From Pseudoxanthomonas sacheonensis (GTDB lineage Bacteria > Pseudomonadota > Gammaproteobacteria > Xanthomonadales > Xanthomonadaceae), in assembly GCF_010093305.1 (NCBI RefSeq), contig NZ_PDWS01000007.1, positions 1-64,000 of the forward strand: a DNA stretch of 64,000 nt. Direction: 5' to 3'. The notes under the pieces are model-generated. The model saw only the letters and a program-made list of their open reading frames with translations. It did no database searches and was not told where the DNA came from. Shown in pieces: positions 1 to 7,999 of this stretch; the first letter of the stretch is position 1, and the number at the start of each line of letters is the position of its first letter. The translations under genes were made by a program, and so were the position numbers.

Positions 1-1
1 G

Positions 2-157
2 GTGCGGGTGGGCCAGGAGATCGCCAAGGCCGGCTCCACCGGCCGTTCCACCGGCGCGCACGTGCATTTCGAGGTGTGGGAGAACGGCAACGTGGTCAAT
101 CCGCGCAAGTTCCTGGGCGAAGGCCCGACCCCGGTAGGGCAGGTCAAGCGCGGCTGA
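2..157 (+). CDS. M23-family metallopeptidase, C-terminal fragment
   Basis: This is the last 51 codons of a gene that begins outside the window. The readable tail contains [16 protein letters not shown], the terminal H-x-H metal-binding motif of LytM/M23 zinc endopeptidases, followed by the usual N-P-x-x-F/Y-L ending. Family members cut peptidoglycan cross-bridges or activate amidases in the periplasm. An M23 peptidase just upstream of secA is a familiar arrangement in Xanthomonas relatives. The N-terminal part, including any signal peptide, cannot be seen, so the subtype is open. Confidence 0.85.
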   Translation: MRVGQEIAKAGSTGRSTGAHVHFEVWENGNVVNPRKFLGEGPTPVGQVKRG

Positions 158-159
158 AT

Positions 160-231
160 GTAGGTCGGGGCTACGTCCCCGACACACGGGTACTCCGGTT
201 CATGCACGTCGGGGACGTAGCCCCGACCTAC
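160..231. repeat. GTAG-type REP pair, class B
   Basis: A perfect 24-bp inverted repeat (160-183 and 208-231) starts GTAGGTCGGGGCTACG on one side and ends with its reverse complement on the other, with a 24-bp spacer. It begins 3 bp after the peptidase stop codon. The 5' GTAG signature is typical of REP elements mobilised by RAYT proteins, but the body differs from the class next to the RAYT at 4.4 kb. Confidence 0.85.
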
Positions 232-274
232 TTGATTCACCGGGTCCCGCCCCAAGCTACAATGGTGTGTTGCC

Positions 275-302
275 AACAGGGCGCATTGCGCCCTGTTTCG
301 TT
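275..302 (+). terminator. Candidate rho-independent terminator upstream of secA
   Basis: Stem AACAGGGCGC (275-284) pairs with GCGCCCTGTT (288-297) around a 3-nt loop and is followed by a short T-rich run (TCGTTTT). It may end peptidase transcription or act as a secA leader hairpin. A TACAAT box at 258-263 is a possible secA -10, but no well-spaced -35 was found. Confidence 0.5.
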
Positions 303-373
303 TTGGGCGGCAGGAAGCGGGCTCGGAGAGCCGCCGACTGCGCCCGACGCTCCTTTCAACTCCGGTTCCCTAC

Positions 374-3106
374 ATGATCAACAGCCTGCTCACCCGTGTC
401 TTCGGTAGTCGCAACGAACGCCTGCTCAAGCAACTCCAACGTAGCGTCACCAAGATCAACGCGCTGGAGCCGGAGCTGGAGAAGCTCTCCGACGAAGCGC
501 TGAAGGCCAAGACCCCCGAGTTCCAGAAGCGCATCGCCGACGGCGAAGCGCTGGACAAGATCCTGCCCGAAGCCTTCGCCGTCTGCCGCGAAGCCTCGCG
601 CCGCGTGCTGGGCATGCGCCATTACGACGTGCAGCTGATCGGCGGCATGGTGCTGCACCTGGGCAAGATCGCCGAGATGCGCACCGGCGAAGGCAAGACC
701 CTGGTCGCCACCCTGCCGGTGTACTTGAACGCGCTGGAAGGCAAGGGCGTCCACGTCATCACCGTCAACGACTACCTGGCCCGCCGCGACGCGGCCTGGA
801 TGGGCAAACTGTACGGCTGGCTGGGCCTGACCGTGGGCGTGGTGTATCCGGGCATGCCGCATAGCGACAAGCGCGAAGCGTACGCGGCCGACATCACCTA
901 CGGCACCAACAACGAATTCGGTTTCGACTACCTGCGCGACAACATGGCCATGTCGCGCGAGGACCGCTACCAGCGCGGCCTGCACTACGCCATCGTCGAC
1001 GAAGTGGACTCGATCCTGATCGACGAAGCGCGCACCCCGCTGATCATCTCCGGCCCGGCCGACGAATCGCCGGAGCTCTACATCCGCGTCAACCGCATCG
1101 TGCCCAAGCTGGTCAAGCAGGAAACCGAAGAAGGCGAAGGCGACTTCTGGGTCGACGAGAAGGGCAAGCAGGTGCACCTGTCCGAGGCGGGCATGCAGCA
1201 CGCCGAGGAACTGCTGCGCGAAGCCGGCATCCTGGCCAGCGACGACGACAGCCTGTACGGCGCCAACAACCTCAGCGTGGTCCACCACCTCAACGCGGCC
1301 ATGCGCGCCAACGCCATCTACCAGCGCGACGTGGATTACATCGTGCGCGACGGCGAAGTGGTGATCGTCGACGAGTTCACCGGCCGCACCCTGACCGGGC
1401 GCCGCTGGTCCGACGGCCTGCACCAGGCGGTCGAAGCGAAGGAAGGCGTGCCGGTCCAGCGCGAGAACCAGACCCTGGCCAGCATCACCTTCCAGAACCT
1501 GTTCCGCATGTACAAGAAGCTGTCCGGCATGACCGGCACGGCCGATACCGAAGCCTACGAATTCCAGAGCATCTACGGCCTGGAAGTGATCGTCATCCCG
1601 ACCAACCGCCCGACCGTGCGCAAGGATTCGCCCGACCAGGTGTTCCTCAACCGCAAGGGCAAGTTCAACGCGGTGCTGGCCGACATCCAGGACTGCTACG
1701 CGCGCGGCCAGCCGGCGCTGGTGGGCACCACCTCCATCGAGACCTCCGAACTGCTGTCAGAACACCTGCGCAAGGCCGGCGTGCCGCACGAGGTGCTCAA
1801 CGCCAAGCAGCACGAGCGCGAAGCGCACATCGTGGCCCAGGCCGGCCGCCCCAAGGCCATCACCATCGCCACCAACATGGCCGGCCGCGGCACCGACATC
1901 GTGCTGGGCGGCTCGCTGGAAGCCGAATACGAAGCCTTGCCCGAAGACGCCACCGATCTCGATCGCGTCCGCATCAAGCGCGAGTGGCAGAAGCGCCACG
2001 ACGAAGTGAAGGCCGCCGGCGGCCTGCATATCGTCGGCACCGAACGCCACGAATCGCGCCGCATCGACAATCAGCTGCGCGGCCGTTCCGGCCGCCAGGG
2101 CGACCCGGGCTCCTCGCGTTTCTACCTGTCGCTCGAAGACAACCTGATGCGCATCTTCGCCAGCGACTGGGTGCAGAAGGCGATGAAGCTGATCGGCATG
2201 AAGGAAGACGACGTCATCGAGGACCGCCTGGTCAGCCGCCAGATCGAGAAGGCGCAGCGCAAAGTGGAGGCGCACAACTTCGACATCCGCAAGAACCTGC
2301 TGGATTTCGACGACGTCAACAACGACCAGCGCAAGGTGATCTACAACCAGCGCGACGAGCTGCTGGACGCCGACTCGGTGAAGGAAAACATCGAAGGCAT
2401 CCGCATGGACGTGGTCGAGGACATGGTCGCCAAGTTCGTGCCGCCCAACTCGGTGGACGAGCAGTGGGATCTGCAGGGCCTGGAGCAGGAACTGGCGGTG
2501 GAAGCCGGCCTGAACCTTCCGGTCACCCGCTGGCCGCAGGAAACCGAGGAACTGGACGCCGAACGCATCGCCCAGCGCGTGCAGGAAGCCATGGCCGCGC
2601 ACTTCGCCGAGAAGGAAGCGCAGCTGGGCCCGGAAACCATGCGTTCGCTCGAGAAGCACATCATGCTGACCGTGCTCGACAAGAACTGGAAAGAGCACCT
2701 GGCCAGCATGGATTACCTGCGCCAGGGCATCCACCTGCGCGGCTACGCGCAGAAGCAGCCGAAGCAGGAGTACAAGAAGGAAGCGTTCGAACTGTTCTCC
2801 GAGATGCTGGAGAAGGTCAAGCGCGAAGTGGTCACCATCCTGGCCCGCGTGCGCATCCGCAGCGAAGAGGAAGTGGCCGCGCTGGAGGCCGAGGAGCGCC
2901 GTGTGGCGGCGGCCCGCGCGCAGCAGTTGCAGTTCCAGCACCAGGAAGCGGGCGGCTACAGCGCCGACGAAGAAGCGGCCGATGTCGAAGCCGCGCAGCT
3001 GGGCTTCTCGCCGGTCACCCGCGACGGCCCCAAGGTCGGCCGCAACGATCCCTGCCCGTGCGGCAGCGGCAAGAAGTTCAAGCACTGCCACGGGCAGTTG
3101 AGCTGA
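374..3106 (+). CDS. secA: Preprotein translocase ATPase SecA
   Basis: SecA is the motor ATPase that drives unfolded preproteins through the SecYEG channel at the inner membrane. The 910-residue product has the normal length for the family. Visible landmarks are the Walker A motif GEGKT (about residues 105-109), the [16 protein letters not shown] block of the first nucleotide-binding domain, [10 protein letters not shown] and [11 protein letters not shown] in the second motor domain, the LDKNWKEHL helical scaffold region, and a C-terminal zinc-binding tail with C-P-C-G-S-G-x7-C-H that contacts SecB and phospholipids. The ATG is supported by the standard [16 protein letters not shown] opening. 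A REP pair starts 8 bp after the stop. Identification is secure. Confidence 0.99.
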   Translation: MINSLLTRVFGSRNERLLKQLQRSVTKINALEPELEKLSDEALKAKTPEFQKRIADGEALDKILPEAFAVCREASRRVLGMRHYDVQLIGGMVLHLGKIAEMRTGEGKTLVATLPVYLNALEGKGVHVITVNDYLARRDAAWMGKLYGWLGLTVGVVYPGMPHSDKREAYAADITYGTNNEFGFDYLRDNMAMSREDRYQRGLHYAIVDEVDSILIDEARTPLIISGPADESPELYIRVNRIVPKLVKQETEEGEGDFWVDEKGKQVHLSEAGMQHAEELLREAGILASDDDSLYGANNLSVVHHLNAAMRANAIYQRDVDYIVRDGEVVIVDEFTGRTLTGRRWSDGLHQAVEAKEGVPVQRENQTLASITFQNLFRMYKKLSGMTGTADTEAYEFQSIYGLEVIVIPTNRPTVRKDSPDQVFLNRKGKFNAVLADIQDCYARGQPALVGTTSIETSELLSEHLRKAGVPHEVLNAKQHEREAHIVAQAGRPKAITIATNMAGRGTDIVLGGSLEAEYEALPEDATDLDRVRIKREWQKRHDEVKAAGGLHIVGTERHESRRIDNQLRGRSGRQGDPGSSRFYLSLEDNLMRIFASDWVQKAMKLIGMKEDDVIEDRLVSRQIEKAQRKVEAHNFDIRKNLLDFDDVNNDQRKVIYNQRDELLDADSVKENIEGIRMDVVEDMVAKFVPPNSVDEQWDLQGLEQELAVEAGLNLPVTRWPQETEELDAERIAQRVQEAMAAHFAEKEAQLGPETMRSLEKHIMLTVLDKNWKEHLASMDYLRQGIHLRGYAQKQPKQEYKKEAFELFSEMLEKVKREVVTILARVRIRSEEEVAALEAEERRVAAARAQQLQFQHQEAGGYSADEEAADVEAAQLGFSPVTRDGPKVGRNDPCPCGSGKKFKHCHGQLS

Positions 3107-3113
3107 CCCAAAA

Positions 3114-3197
3114 CCTGTAGGAGCGGGCCCTGCCCGCGACCGCCTTTCGGCGGAAATTGCGCGAAAAGCGGTCGCGGGCAGGGCCCGCTCCTACAGG
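3114..3197. repeat. GTAG-type REP pair, class A (copy 1)
   Basis: A perfect 30-bp inverted repeat (3114-3143 and 3168-3197) with core GTAGGAGCGGGCCCTGCCCG lies between secA and the Nudix gene. It is the class that also flanks the RAYT gene at 4369-4824. Confidence 0.95.
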
Positions 3198-3241
3198 CGA
3201 TCGATTTGCGTTCCCCGCACGATTCCCGGCAAGCTCAGGGC

Positions 3242-4198
3242 ATGCCTTCTTCCTTGCGCTTCATCCATGTCGCCGCCGCGGCCATCACCGACGTACGCGG
3301 CCGCATCCTGCTGGCGCGCCGAACCGACGGCCGCGATCTGGCCGGCCTGTGGGAGTTCCCGGGCGGCAAGTGCGAACCCGGCGAATCGCCGGAGCACGCG
3401 CTGATCCGCGAATTGCAGGAAGAGCTGGGCATCACGGTGCAAGTCGGCCCGCCGCTGATCAGCGTTCCGCAGCAGTACCCCGACAAGCGCCTGCGCCTGG
3501 ACGTACGGCAGGTCACGGCCTGGCACGGCATCCCGCGCGGCGTCGAGGGCCAGGCGCTGGCTTGGGTCGCGCCCGAAAAGCTGACGCGCTATCCCATGCC
3601 GCCAGCCGACCGGCCAGTGGTCGCCGCGCTGCTGCAACCGGACCGTTATCTGGTCACGCCCGAGCCCGGCGATGACGATGCCGCCTGGCTCGCCTCGCTT
3701 TCCACCGCGCTGGCCGCCGGCGTCAGGCGCGTGCAGTTGCGCGCGCGCGCCATCGATTCGCAACCCCGCTGGCGGAAACTGGCCGAAGCCGCGGCGGCCC
3801 TCTGCCGCAAGGCCGGCACCGAAGCGCTGGTCAACGGCGATATCGATCTTGCGCGGCAGCTGGGCATTGGCGTGCACCTGCGCTCCACCCAGTTGGAAGG
3901 CCTGTCCGCACGGCCACTTCCTGAAAACCTGGCCGTCGCCGCATCCTGTCACACGGCCGAAGCGTTGCGGGCCGCCCAGGCGCTGGGTTGCGACTTCGCC
4001 GTGCTCGGCAGCGTGCTGCCGACCGCCACCCATCCGGATACGAGTCCCTTGGGCTGGGAAGGCTTCGCCAGACTGCGCGAATCGGTCTCGTTGCCGATCT
4101 ACGCCATCGGCGGCCTCTCGCCCGCGCACGTGGCCGAAGCTCGCCAACACGGCGCCCAAGGCATCGCTGCAATCCGCGCCCTCTGGCCATCCCTGTAG
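3242..4198 (+). CDS. Nudix hydrolase (MutT-like) fused to ThiE-like domain
   Basis: The N-terminal half (about residues 1-130) is a MutT-type Nudix hydrolase with a textbook Nudix box, G-x5-E-x7-R-E-L-x-E-E-L-G-I, expected to hydrolyse oxidised nucleotides such as 8-oxo-dGTP. The C-terminal half (about 135-318) resembles thiamine-phosphate synthase ThiE, with YLVTPEPG near its start, a VNGDIDLA stretch, and IGGLSPAHV near the end. Such fusions are common in Pseudomonas and Xanthomonas and are usually annotated only as Nudix family hydrolase; whether the ThiE-like half makes thiamine phosphate is unproven. The ATG at 3242 opens directly into the Nudix fold; a TTG at 3206 would add 12 residues. 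The stop codon TAG lies inside the following REP element. Confidence 0.92.
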   Translation: MPSSLRFIHVAAAAITDVRGRILLARRTDGRDLAGLWEFPGGKCEPGESPEHALIRELQEELGITVQVGPPLISVPQQYPDKRLRLDVRQVTAWHGIPRGVEGQALAWVAPEKLTRYPMPPADRPVVAALLQPDRYLVTPEPGDDDAAWLASLSTALAAGVRRVQLRARAIDSQPRWRKLAEAAAALCRKAGTEALVNGDIDLARQLGIGVHLRSTQLEGLSARPLPENLAVAASCHTAEALRAAQALGCDFAVLGSVLPTATHPDTSPLGWEGFARLRESVSLPIYAIGGLSPAHVAEARQHGAQGIAAIRALWPSL

Positions 4199-4278
4199 GA
4201 GCGGGCCCTGTCCGCGACCGCTCTTGGCAGAAATGTCCCGATCAAGAGCAGTCGCGGACAGGGCCCGCTCCTACAGGG
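4191..4278. repeat. GTAG-type REP pair, class A (copy 2), left flank of RAYT
   Basis: Inverted arms of 36 bp (4191-4226 and 4243-4278) with one mismatch; the core reads GTAGGAGCGGGCCCTGTCCG. The TAG at 4196-4198 within the left arm is the stop codon of the Nudix/ThiE gene. This copy sits 90 bp upstream of the RAYT start. Confidence 0.95.
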
Positions 4279-4368
4279 TTTTCCTGGAGCGCATTGCGGC
4301 GTTCGCCGATAACGCTGCCTTGGACATTATTCCAATCTTGGAACATGGAAGGGATAACGTCTCCAGAC

Positions 4369-4824
4369 ATGAGTCAAGGCCATCTCGCTCTGCGGCGAGG
4401 GCGTCGGTCGCTGGCTCATCATGTCTACCACGTGACCACGGCCACCAAGGCGCGCGAACCATTCTTCAGAACAAGCAATGCGGCCCATGCTGCTGCCCGG
4501 TGTTTTACCGAAAGCCCGCTGCTGGGCGATTGTCGTCTGCTGGCTTGGGTGCTGATGCCCGATCACGTGCATTGGCTGATGCAACTCGGCGCCAAGGATA
4601 GTTTGGAGATGGTTGTAAGCCGGCTCAAATCCTCCAGCGCGCGAAAAGCAAACGCCGTGCTTGGCCGGACCGGTGCGCTTTGGGAGAAGGCCTATCATGA
4701 TCGAGCCATGCGCTCGAACGACGATCTGGCGAGAGTAGCGAGTTACATCATCGCCAATCCGATACGCGCGGGTCTGGTCGAGGACATAGGCCACTATCCG
4801 TACTGGAATTCCGGATGGATATAG
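4369..4824 (+). CDS. REP-associated tyrosine transposase (RAYT)
   Basis: A 151-residue member of the IS200-like Y1/HUH nuclease superfamily known as RAYT or TnpA-REP. The HUH motif is seen as M-P-D-H-V-H-W-L (His66 and His68), and a Y-I-I-A-N-P-I-R-A-G-L motif near residues 126-136 holds the probable catalytic tyrosine. RAYTs bind and cleave REP hairpins next to their GTAG signature and are thought to spread them through the genome. The gene lies between two class-A REP pairs, which are presumably its substrates. The frame is open and both catalytic motifs are present, so it looks intact. The ATG at 4369 gives a normal family N-terminus; an ATG at 4345 would add eight residues, and neither has a strong ribosome-binding site. 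Confidence 0.93.
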   Translation: MSQGHLALRRGRRSLAHHVYHVTTATKAREPFFRTSNAAHAAARCFTESPLLGDCRLLAWVLMPDHVHWLMQLGAKDSLEMVVSRLKSSSARKANAVLGRTGALWEKAYHDRAMRSNDDLARVASYIIANPIRAGLVEDIGHYPYWNSGWI

Positions 4825-4839
4825 CCTGGACAGCAACCA

Positions 4840-4920
4840 TGTAGGAGCGGGCCCTGCCCGCGACCGCTCTTAGTCGGGGCAACCTGCCAAGAGCAGTCGC
4901 GGGCAGGGCCCGCTCCTACA
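4840..4920. repeat. GTAG-type REP pair, class A (copy 3), right flank of RAYT
   Basis: Inverted arms 4840-4871 and 4889-4920 (32 bp each, one mismatch) with the same GTAGGAGCGGGCCCTGCCCG core. It begins 15 bp after the RAYT stop codon and separates it from coaE. Confidence 0.95.
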
Positions 4921-4933
4921 AGAGGGATGGGCG

Positions 4934-5548
4934 TTACGCCCGTTTGGATAGCGCGCGGTAGCGGGCATCCAGCTCATCGACGGCTGCACCCAGGCGCGAG
5001 AGGTCGCCATCGTTGACCACGATATCGTCGGCGATGGCCAGTCGCTGCGCGCGCGCGGCCTGGGCGGCGATCATCTTTTCGGCCAGGGCATCGTCGATGC
5101 CGTCGCGCTGCATCAGGCGCGCCTTCTGCGTGGCGGGCAGGGCGTCCACCACCAGGATGCGGTCCAGCCACGGATAAGCGTCGCGGCCGCCGCCTTCGGT
5201 CAGCAGCGGGATCGCGGCGATCGCATACGCACTGGCGGCCGCGCGACATTGTTCGTGCAGCCGCGCACGGATGATCGGGTGCAGGATCGCTTCCAGCGCG
5301 CGCCGGGCCGGCTTGTCGCCGAACACCAGGGCGCGCAACCCCGCGCGGTCCAGCCGCCCGTCCGCCGCCAGCACCGATGCGCCGAAATGCGCCACCACCG
5401 CTTCCAGCGCCGGTTGGCCGGGTTCCACGATCTGGCGGGCGATCAGGTCTGCGTCGGCGACGAATATCCCACGGGCGACGAATTCCCGCTCCAGCGCGCT
5501 TTTGCCCGAGGCGATGCCGCCGGTGAGTCCGATGAAATAATCGCTCAT
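4934..5548 (-). CDS. coaE: Dephospho-CoA kinase
   Basis: CoaE phosphorylates the 3'-hydroxyl of dephospho-coenzyme A, the last step of CoA synthesis, in the cytoplasm. The 204-residue product opens MSDYFIGLTGGIASGKS with a perfect P-loop and has DADLIARQIVEPGQPAL and I-H-P-I-I-R motifs typical of the family. An upstream in-frame start would add REP-derived residues, so the ATG at 5548 is preferred. It lies downstream of pilB-pilC-pilD on the same strand, as is usual in pilus clusters of gammaproteobacteria, but a REP pair now separates it from pilD. Confidence 0.97.
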   Translation of the reverse strand: MSDYFIGLTGGIASGKSALEREFVARGIFVADADLIARQIVEPGQPALEAVVAHFGASVLAADGRLDRAGLRALVFGDKPARRALEAILHPIIRARLHEQCRAAASAYAIAAIPLLTEGGGRDAYPWLDRILVVDALPATQKARLMQRDGIDDALAEKMIAAQAARAQRLAIADDIVVNDGDLSRLGAAVDELDARYRALSKRA

Positions 5549-5558
5549 GCGCCCATTA

Positions 5559-5662
5559 TGTAGGAGCGCCCCGCAAAACCCGTAGGAGCGGGCCCTGCCC
5601 GCGACCGCTCTTGGTGCCGGAATCACACGCCAACGGCGGTCGCGGGCAGGGCCCGCTCCTAC
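5559..5662. repeat. GTAG-type REP pair, class A (copy 4), with a truncated REP beside it
   Basis: Inverted 27-bp arms (5582-5608 and 5636-5662) carry the GTAGGAGCGGGCCCTGCCCG core. A decayed half-element starting TGTAGGAGCG lies at 5559-5568, between the pair and the coaE start. The pair ends 4 bp from the pilD stop codon. Confidence 0.9.
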
Positions 5663-5666
5663 AGGC

Positions 5667-6530
5667 TCAGGCCAGGCCGGAGAACTTCATGTAGGCGTCG
5701 ACCATCTGCTTGCCCCAGAAGAAGACGATCCAGCCGGCAATGGCCAGATACGGCCCGAAGGGTATGGGCGTGGCACGGTCGCGGCCTTTGATGGCCAGCC
5801 AGACCGAACCGATGACGGCGCCCACGACCGACGACAGCAGGATGATGGGAAGAATGCCGTTCAGCCCCACCCAGGCGCCCAGCGCGGCCAGCAGCTTGAA
5901 GTCGCCGTGGCCCATGCCTTCCTTGCCGGTCAGCTGCTTGAACAGCCACCACACCGCCCACAGCGACACGTAGCCGGCGATGGCGCCCAGCACCGCCGGC
6001 TTGGCCGGCATGTACAGATTGTCCAGGCTGGCGATCAACCCCAGCCACATCAACGGCAGGGTCAACTGGTCGGGCAGCAGCTGGGTGCGCAGGTCGATGC
6101 CGGACAGCGCGACCAGGAAGCAGCTCAGCAGGATGGCGCCGAAGCCCTGCCAGCCGAAACCGAAATGCCAGACCGAAACCAGGGCCAGGATCGCAGTCAA
6201 CAATTCGACCGCCGGGTACTGGGCCGAGATCGGCGCATGGCAATGGCGGCACTTGCCGCGCAGCGCCAGCCAGCTGAACACCGGGATGTTCTCGTACCAG
6301 GACAGCCTGTGCTTGCAGTGCGGGCAGTGCGAAGGCTCTATCACGATGCCCGGCGGAGGCGGGTCGTAGATCTCCGGCTGCTCCAGGATCTCCGTCGCAT
6401 CGCGCTTCCACTGCCACTCCAGCCGCCGCGGCAACCGCAGGATCACCACGTTGAGGAAACTGCCCACCAGCAGGCCCAAACCGGCCGCAAGGGGATACCC
6501 CAGTGCGGGGCTCTGGTCTAGAAATGCCAT
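5667..6530 (-). CDS. pilD: Type IV prepilin peptidase / N-methyltransferase
   Basis: PilD is the inner-membrane aspartyl protease that removes the leader of prepilins after the conserved glycine and N-methylates the new terminal residue. The 287-residue product has the cytoplasmic zinc-binding loop with paired C-x-x-C motifs (CPHC and CRHC, about residues 70-100) and both catalytic aspartate regions, G-I-D-L-R-T and G-M-G-H-G-D-F-K, among multiple membrane segments. Its substrates should include the two pilins at 16-17 kb, both of which keep the G|FTLIEL cleavage site. It lies 7 bp downstream of pilC, so the two genes are probably co-transcribed. Confidence 0.98.
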   Translation of the reverse strand: MAFLDQSPALGYPLAAGLGLLVGSFLNVVILRLPRRLEWQWKRDATEILEQPEIYDPPPPGIVIEPSHCPHCKHRLSWYENIPVFSWLALRGKCRHCHAPISAQYPAVELLTAILALVSVWHFGFGWQGFGAILLSCFLVALSGIDLRTQLLPDQLTLPLMWLGLIASLDNLYMPAKPAVLGAIAGYVSLWAVWWLFKQLTGKEGMGHGDFKLLAALGAWVGLNGILPIILLSSVVGAVIGSVWLAIKGRDRATPIPFGPYLAIAGWIVFFWGKQMVDAYMKFSGLA

Positions 6531-6537
6531 CCTTGGT

Positions 6538-7797
6538 TTAGACGACCGCCGCCAGTTTGAAGATGGGCAGGTACATGCCGATAACCATGCCGCCGACGAG
6601 TACGCCGATGAATACCATGATCATCGGTTCAATCAGACTGGCCAAGGCGTCCACTGCATTGTTGACTTCCTGTTCGTAGTACTCGGCTACCTTGAACAGC
6701 ATGGCATCCAGAGCGCCAGCCTCTTCGCCAATGGCTGTCATCTGAATGACCATATGAGGAAAAAGGTTGGTCTGCTTAAGCGACATGTTGACCGGGTAAC
6801 CTACGGCTACATCGTCACGCACGCGCAACACTGCTTTCTCATAGACGGAGTTGCCGGTGGCGCCAGCCACGGTTTCCAGTGCTTCCACCAACGGTACGCC
6901 AGCTTTGAAGGTTACTGCCAGGGTTCTTGAAAAACGCGCGATAGCCGAGTTGTGCATGATTTGGCCTATTACTGGCACTTTCAGGATCAGCTTGTCCAGG
7001 AAGTGCTGAAAGGCTGGTGAGCGCTTTTTAAAAAAAATAAAGGCAAAAATGGAACCGGCAGTGATAAATAGCATCACCCACCACCACGACACCATGAACC
7101 TCGACGCCCCGACAATCATCTTGGTGAAGGCAGGTAGATCCGCACCAAAATCCTTGAAAATGTCCTCAAATTGCGGAACCACGAAGATCAGGAGAATGGC
7201 GCTGACCAAAATGGCGACGGCGATGGTCATCGCCGGATAAAACATGGCCTTCTTGATCTTGCCCTTCAGAGTTTCCAGGTTTTCCTTGTAGCTGGCGATA
7301 GTGTCCAGCACTGTTTCCAATACACCCGCGCCTTCACCGGCGCGAACCAGGTTGCGGTACAACTCGTCGAACTGAACGGGGTGTTTGCTTATGGCTTCGT
7401 ACAGCGACGAGCCCCCCTCGATCTCGGTCCGGATTTCCTCGACCATCTTTTTCATGCGCGCATTCTTGTGGCCGCTGCCGATGATTTCCAGCGACTGCAC
7501 GATCGGCACGCCTGATTTCATCATAGTCGCCATCTGCCGACTGAAGAATGCAATTTCCTTTGGAGTAACAGGCTTGCCTGCACTACCAAACAGCGGCTTG
7601 GACTTGGGCTTGACCACGGTAGGGGTAATGCCCTGGCGGCGCAATTCGGCGCGCAGGAAGTTCACGTTCTTCGACTGCTGCTCGCCCTTCATCTTGACGC
7701 CGCGCTTGTCGTTGCCTTCCCAGACGAACGTCACCATCTGGTTCGTATCACGAACCACCGGGGTCATCTTCTTCGCAGCGTTACGGGTCACGGCCAT
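6538..7797 (-). CDS. pilC: Type IV pilus inner-membrane platform protein PilC
   Basis: PilC is the polytopic platform protein on which pilins are assembled and with which the PilB and PilT ATPases interact. The 419-residue protein has the N-terminal segment FVWEGNDKRGVKMKGE and two T2SS_F domains (about 80-205 and 285-410), each with a cytoplasmic helical bundle followed by hydrophobic segments. Family motifs include FSRQMATMMKSGVPI and FSRTLAVTFKAGVPL. Base composition is less GC-rich than in secA or coaE. The start ATG is preceded by GGGGA. A 200-bp gap without an obvious gene separates it from pilB. Confidence 0.97.
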   Translation of the reverse strand: MAVTRNAAKKMTPVVRDTNQMVTFVWEGNDKRGVKMKGEQQSKNVNFLRAELRRQGITPTVVKPKSKPLFGSAGKPVTPKEIAFFSRQMATMMKSGVPIVQSLEIIGSGHKNARMKKMVEEIRTEIEGGSSLYEAISKHPVQFDELYRNLVRAGEGAGVLETVLDTIASYKENLETLKGKIKKAMFYPAMTIAVAILVSAILLIFVVPQFEDIFKDFGADLPAFTKMIVGASRFMVSWWWVMLFITAGSIFAFIFFKKRSPAFQHFLDKLILKVPVIGQIMHNSAIARFSRTLAVTFKAGVPLVEALETVAGATGNSVYEKAVLRVRDDVAVGYPVNMSLKQTNLFPHMVIQMTAIGEEAGALDAMLFKVAEYYEQEVNNAVDALASLIEPMIMVFIGVLVGGMVIGMYLPIFKLAAVV

Positions 7798-7999
7798 CTT
7801 AATATCCCCTATCCGGCATCCCCACGCCGGGCAATGATGCCAGCATGGTAGCCCGTAATCGCCGGGAGTGGTATTTGCCAGCTGTGACGGCCCGCAGGGT
7901 TTGAGAACAGGCTTTACCCTTGGCGGGTATGGGCCCTGCTCCCGATGCTTTCGATTACGGCCAGGTGAAGGGCATCGCGCCCAGAGGCGCCCCCTACGG

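Noticed and set aside
258-263. TACAAT as secA -10 promoter element
   Set aside because: No -35 element with acceptable spacing was found (TTGATT lies 20 bp away), so only a mention in the neighbouring terminator entry is made.
76-408. Short open frame across the class-B REP upstream of secA
   Set aside because: It begins inside the peptidase gene, reads through the REP and overlaps the secA start. No motif or ribosome-binding site supports it.
356-3091. Long open frames antisense to secA
   Set aside because: In this GC-rich sequence the strand opposite a real gene often stays open. Their translations are Val/His/Gln-rich or Arg-rich without motifs, and secA is certain.
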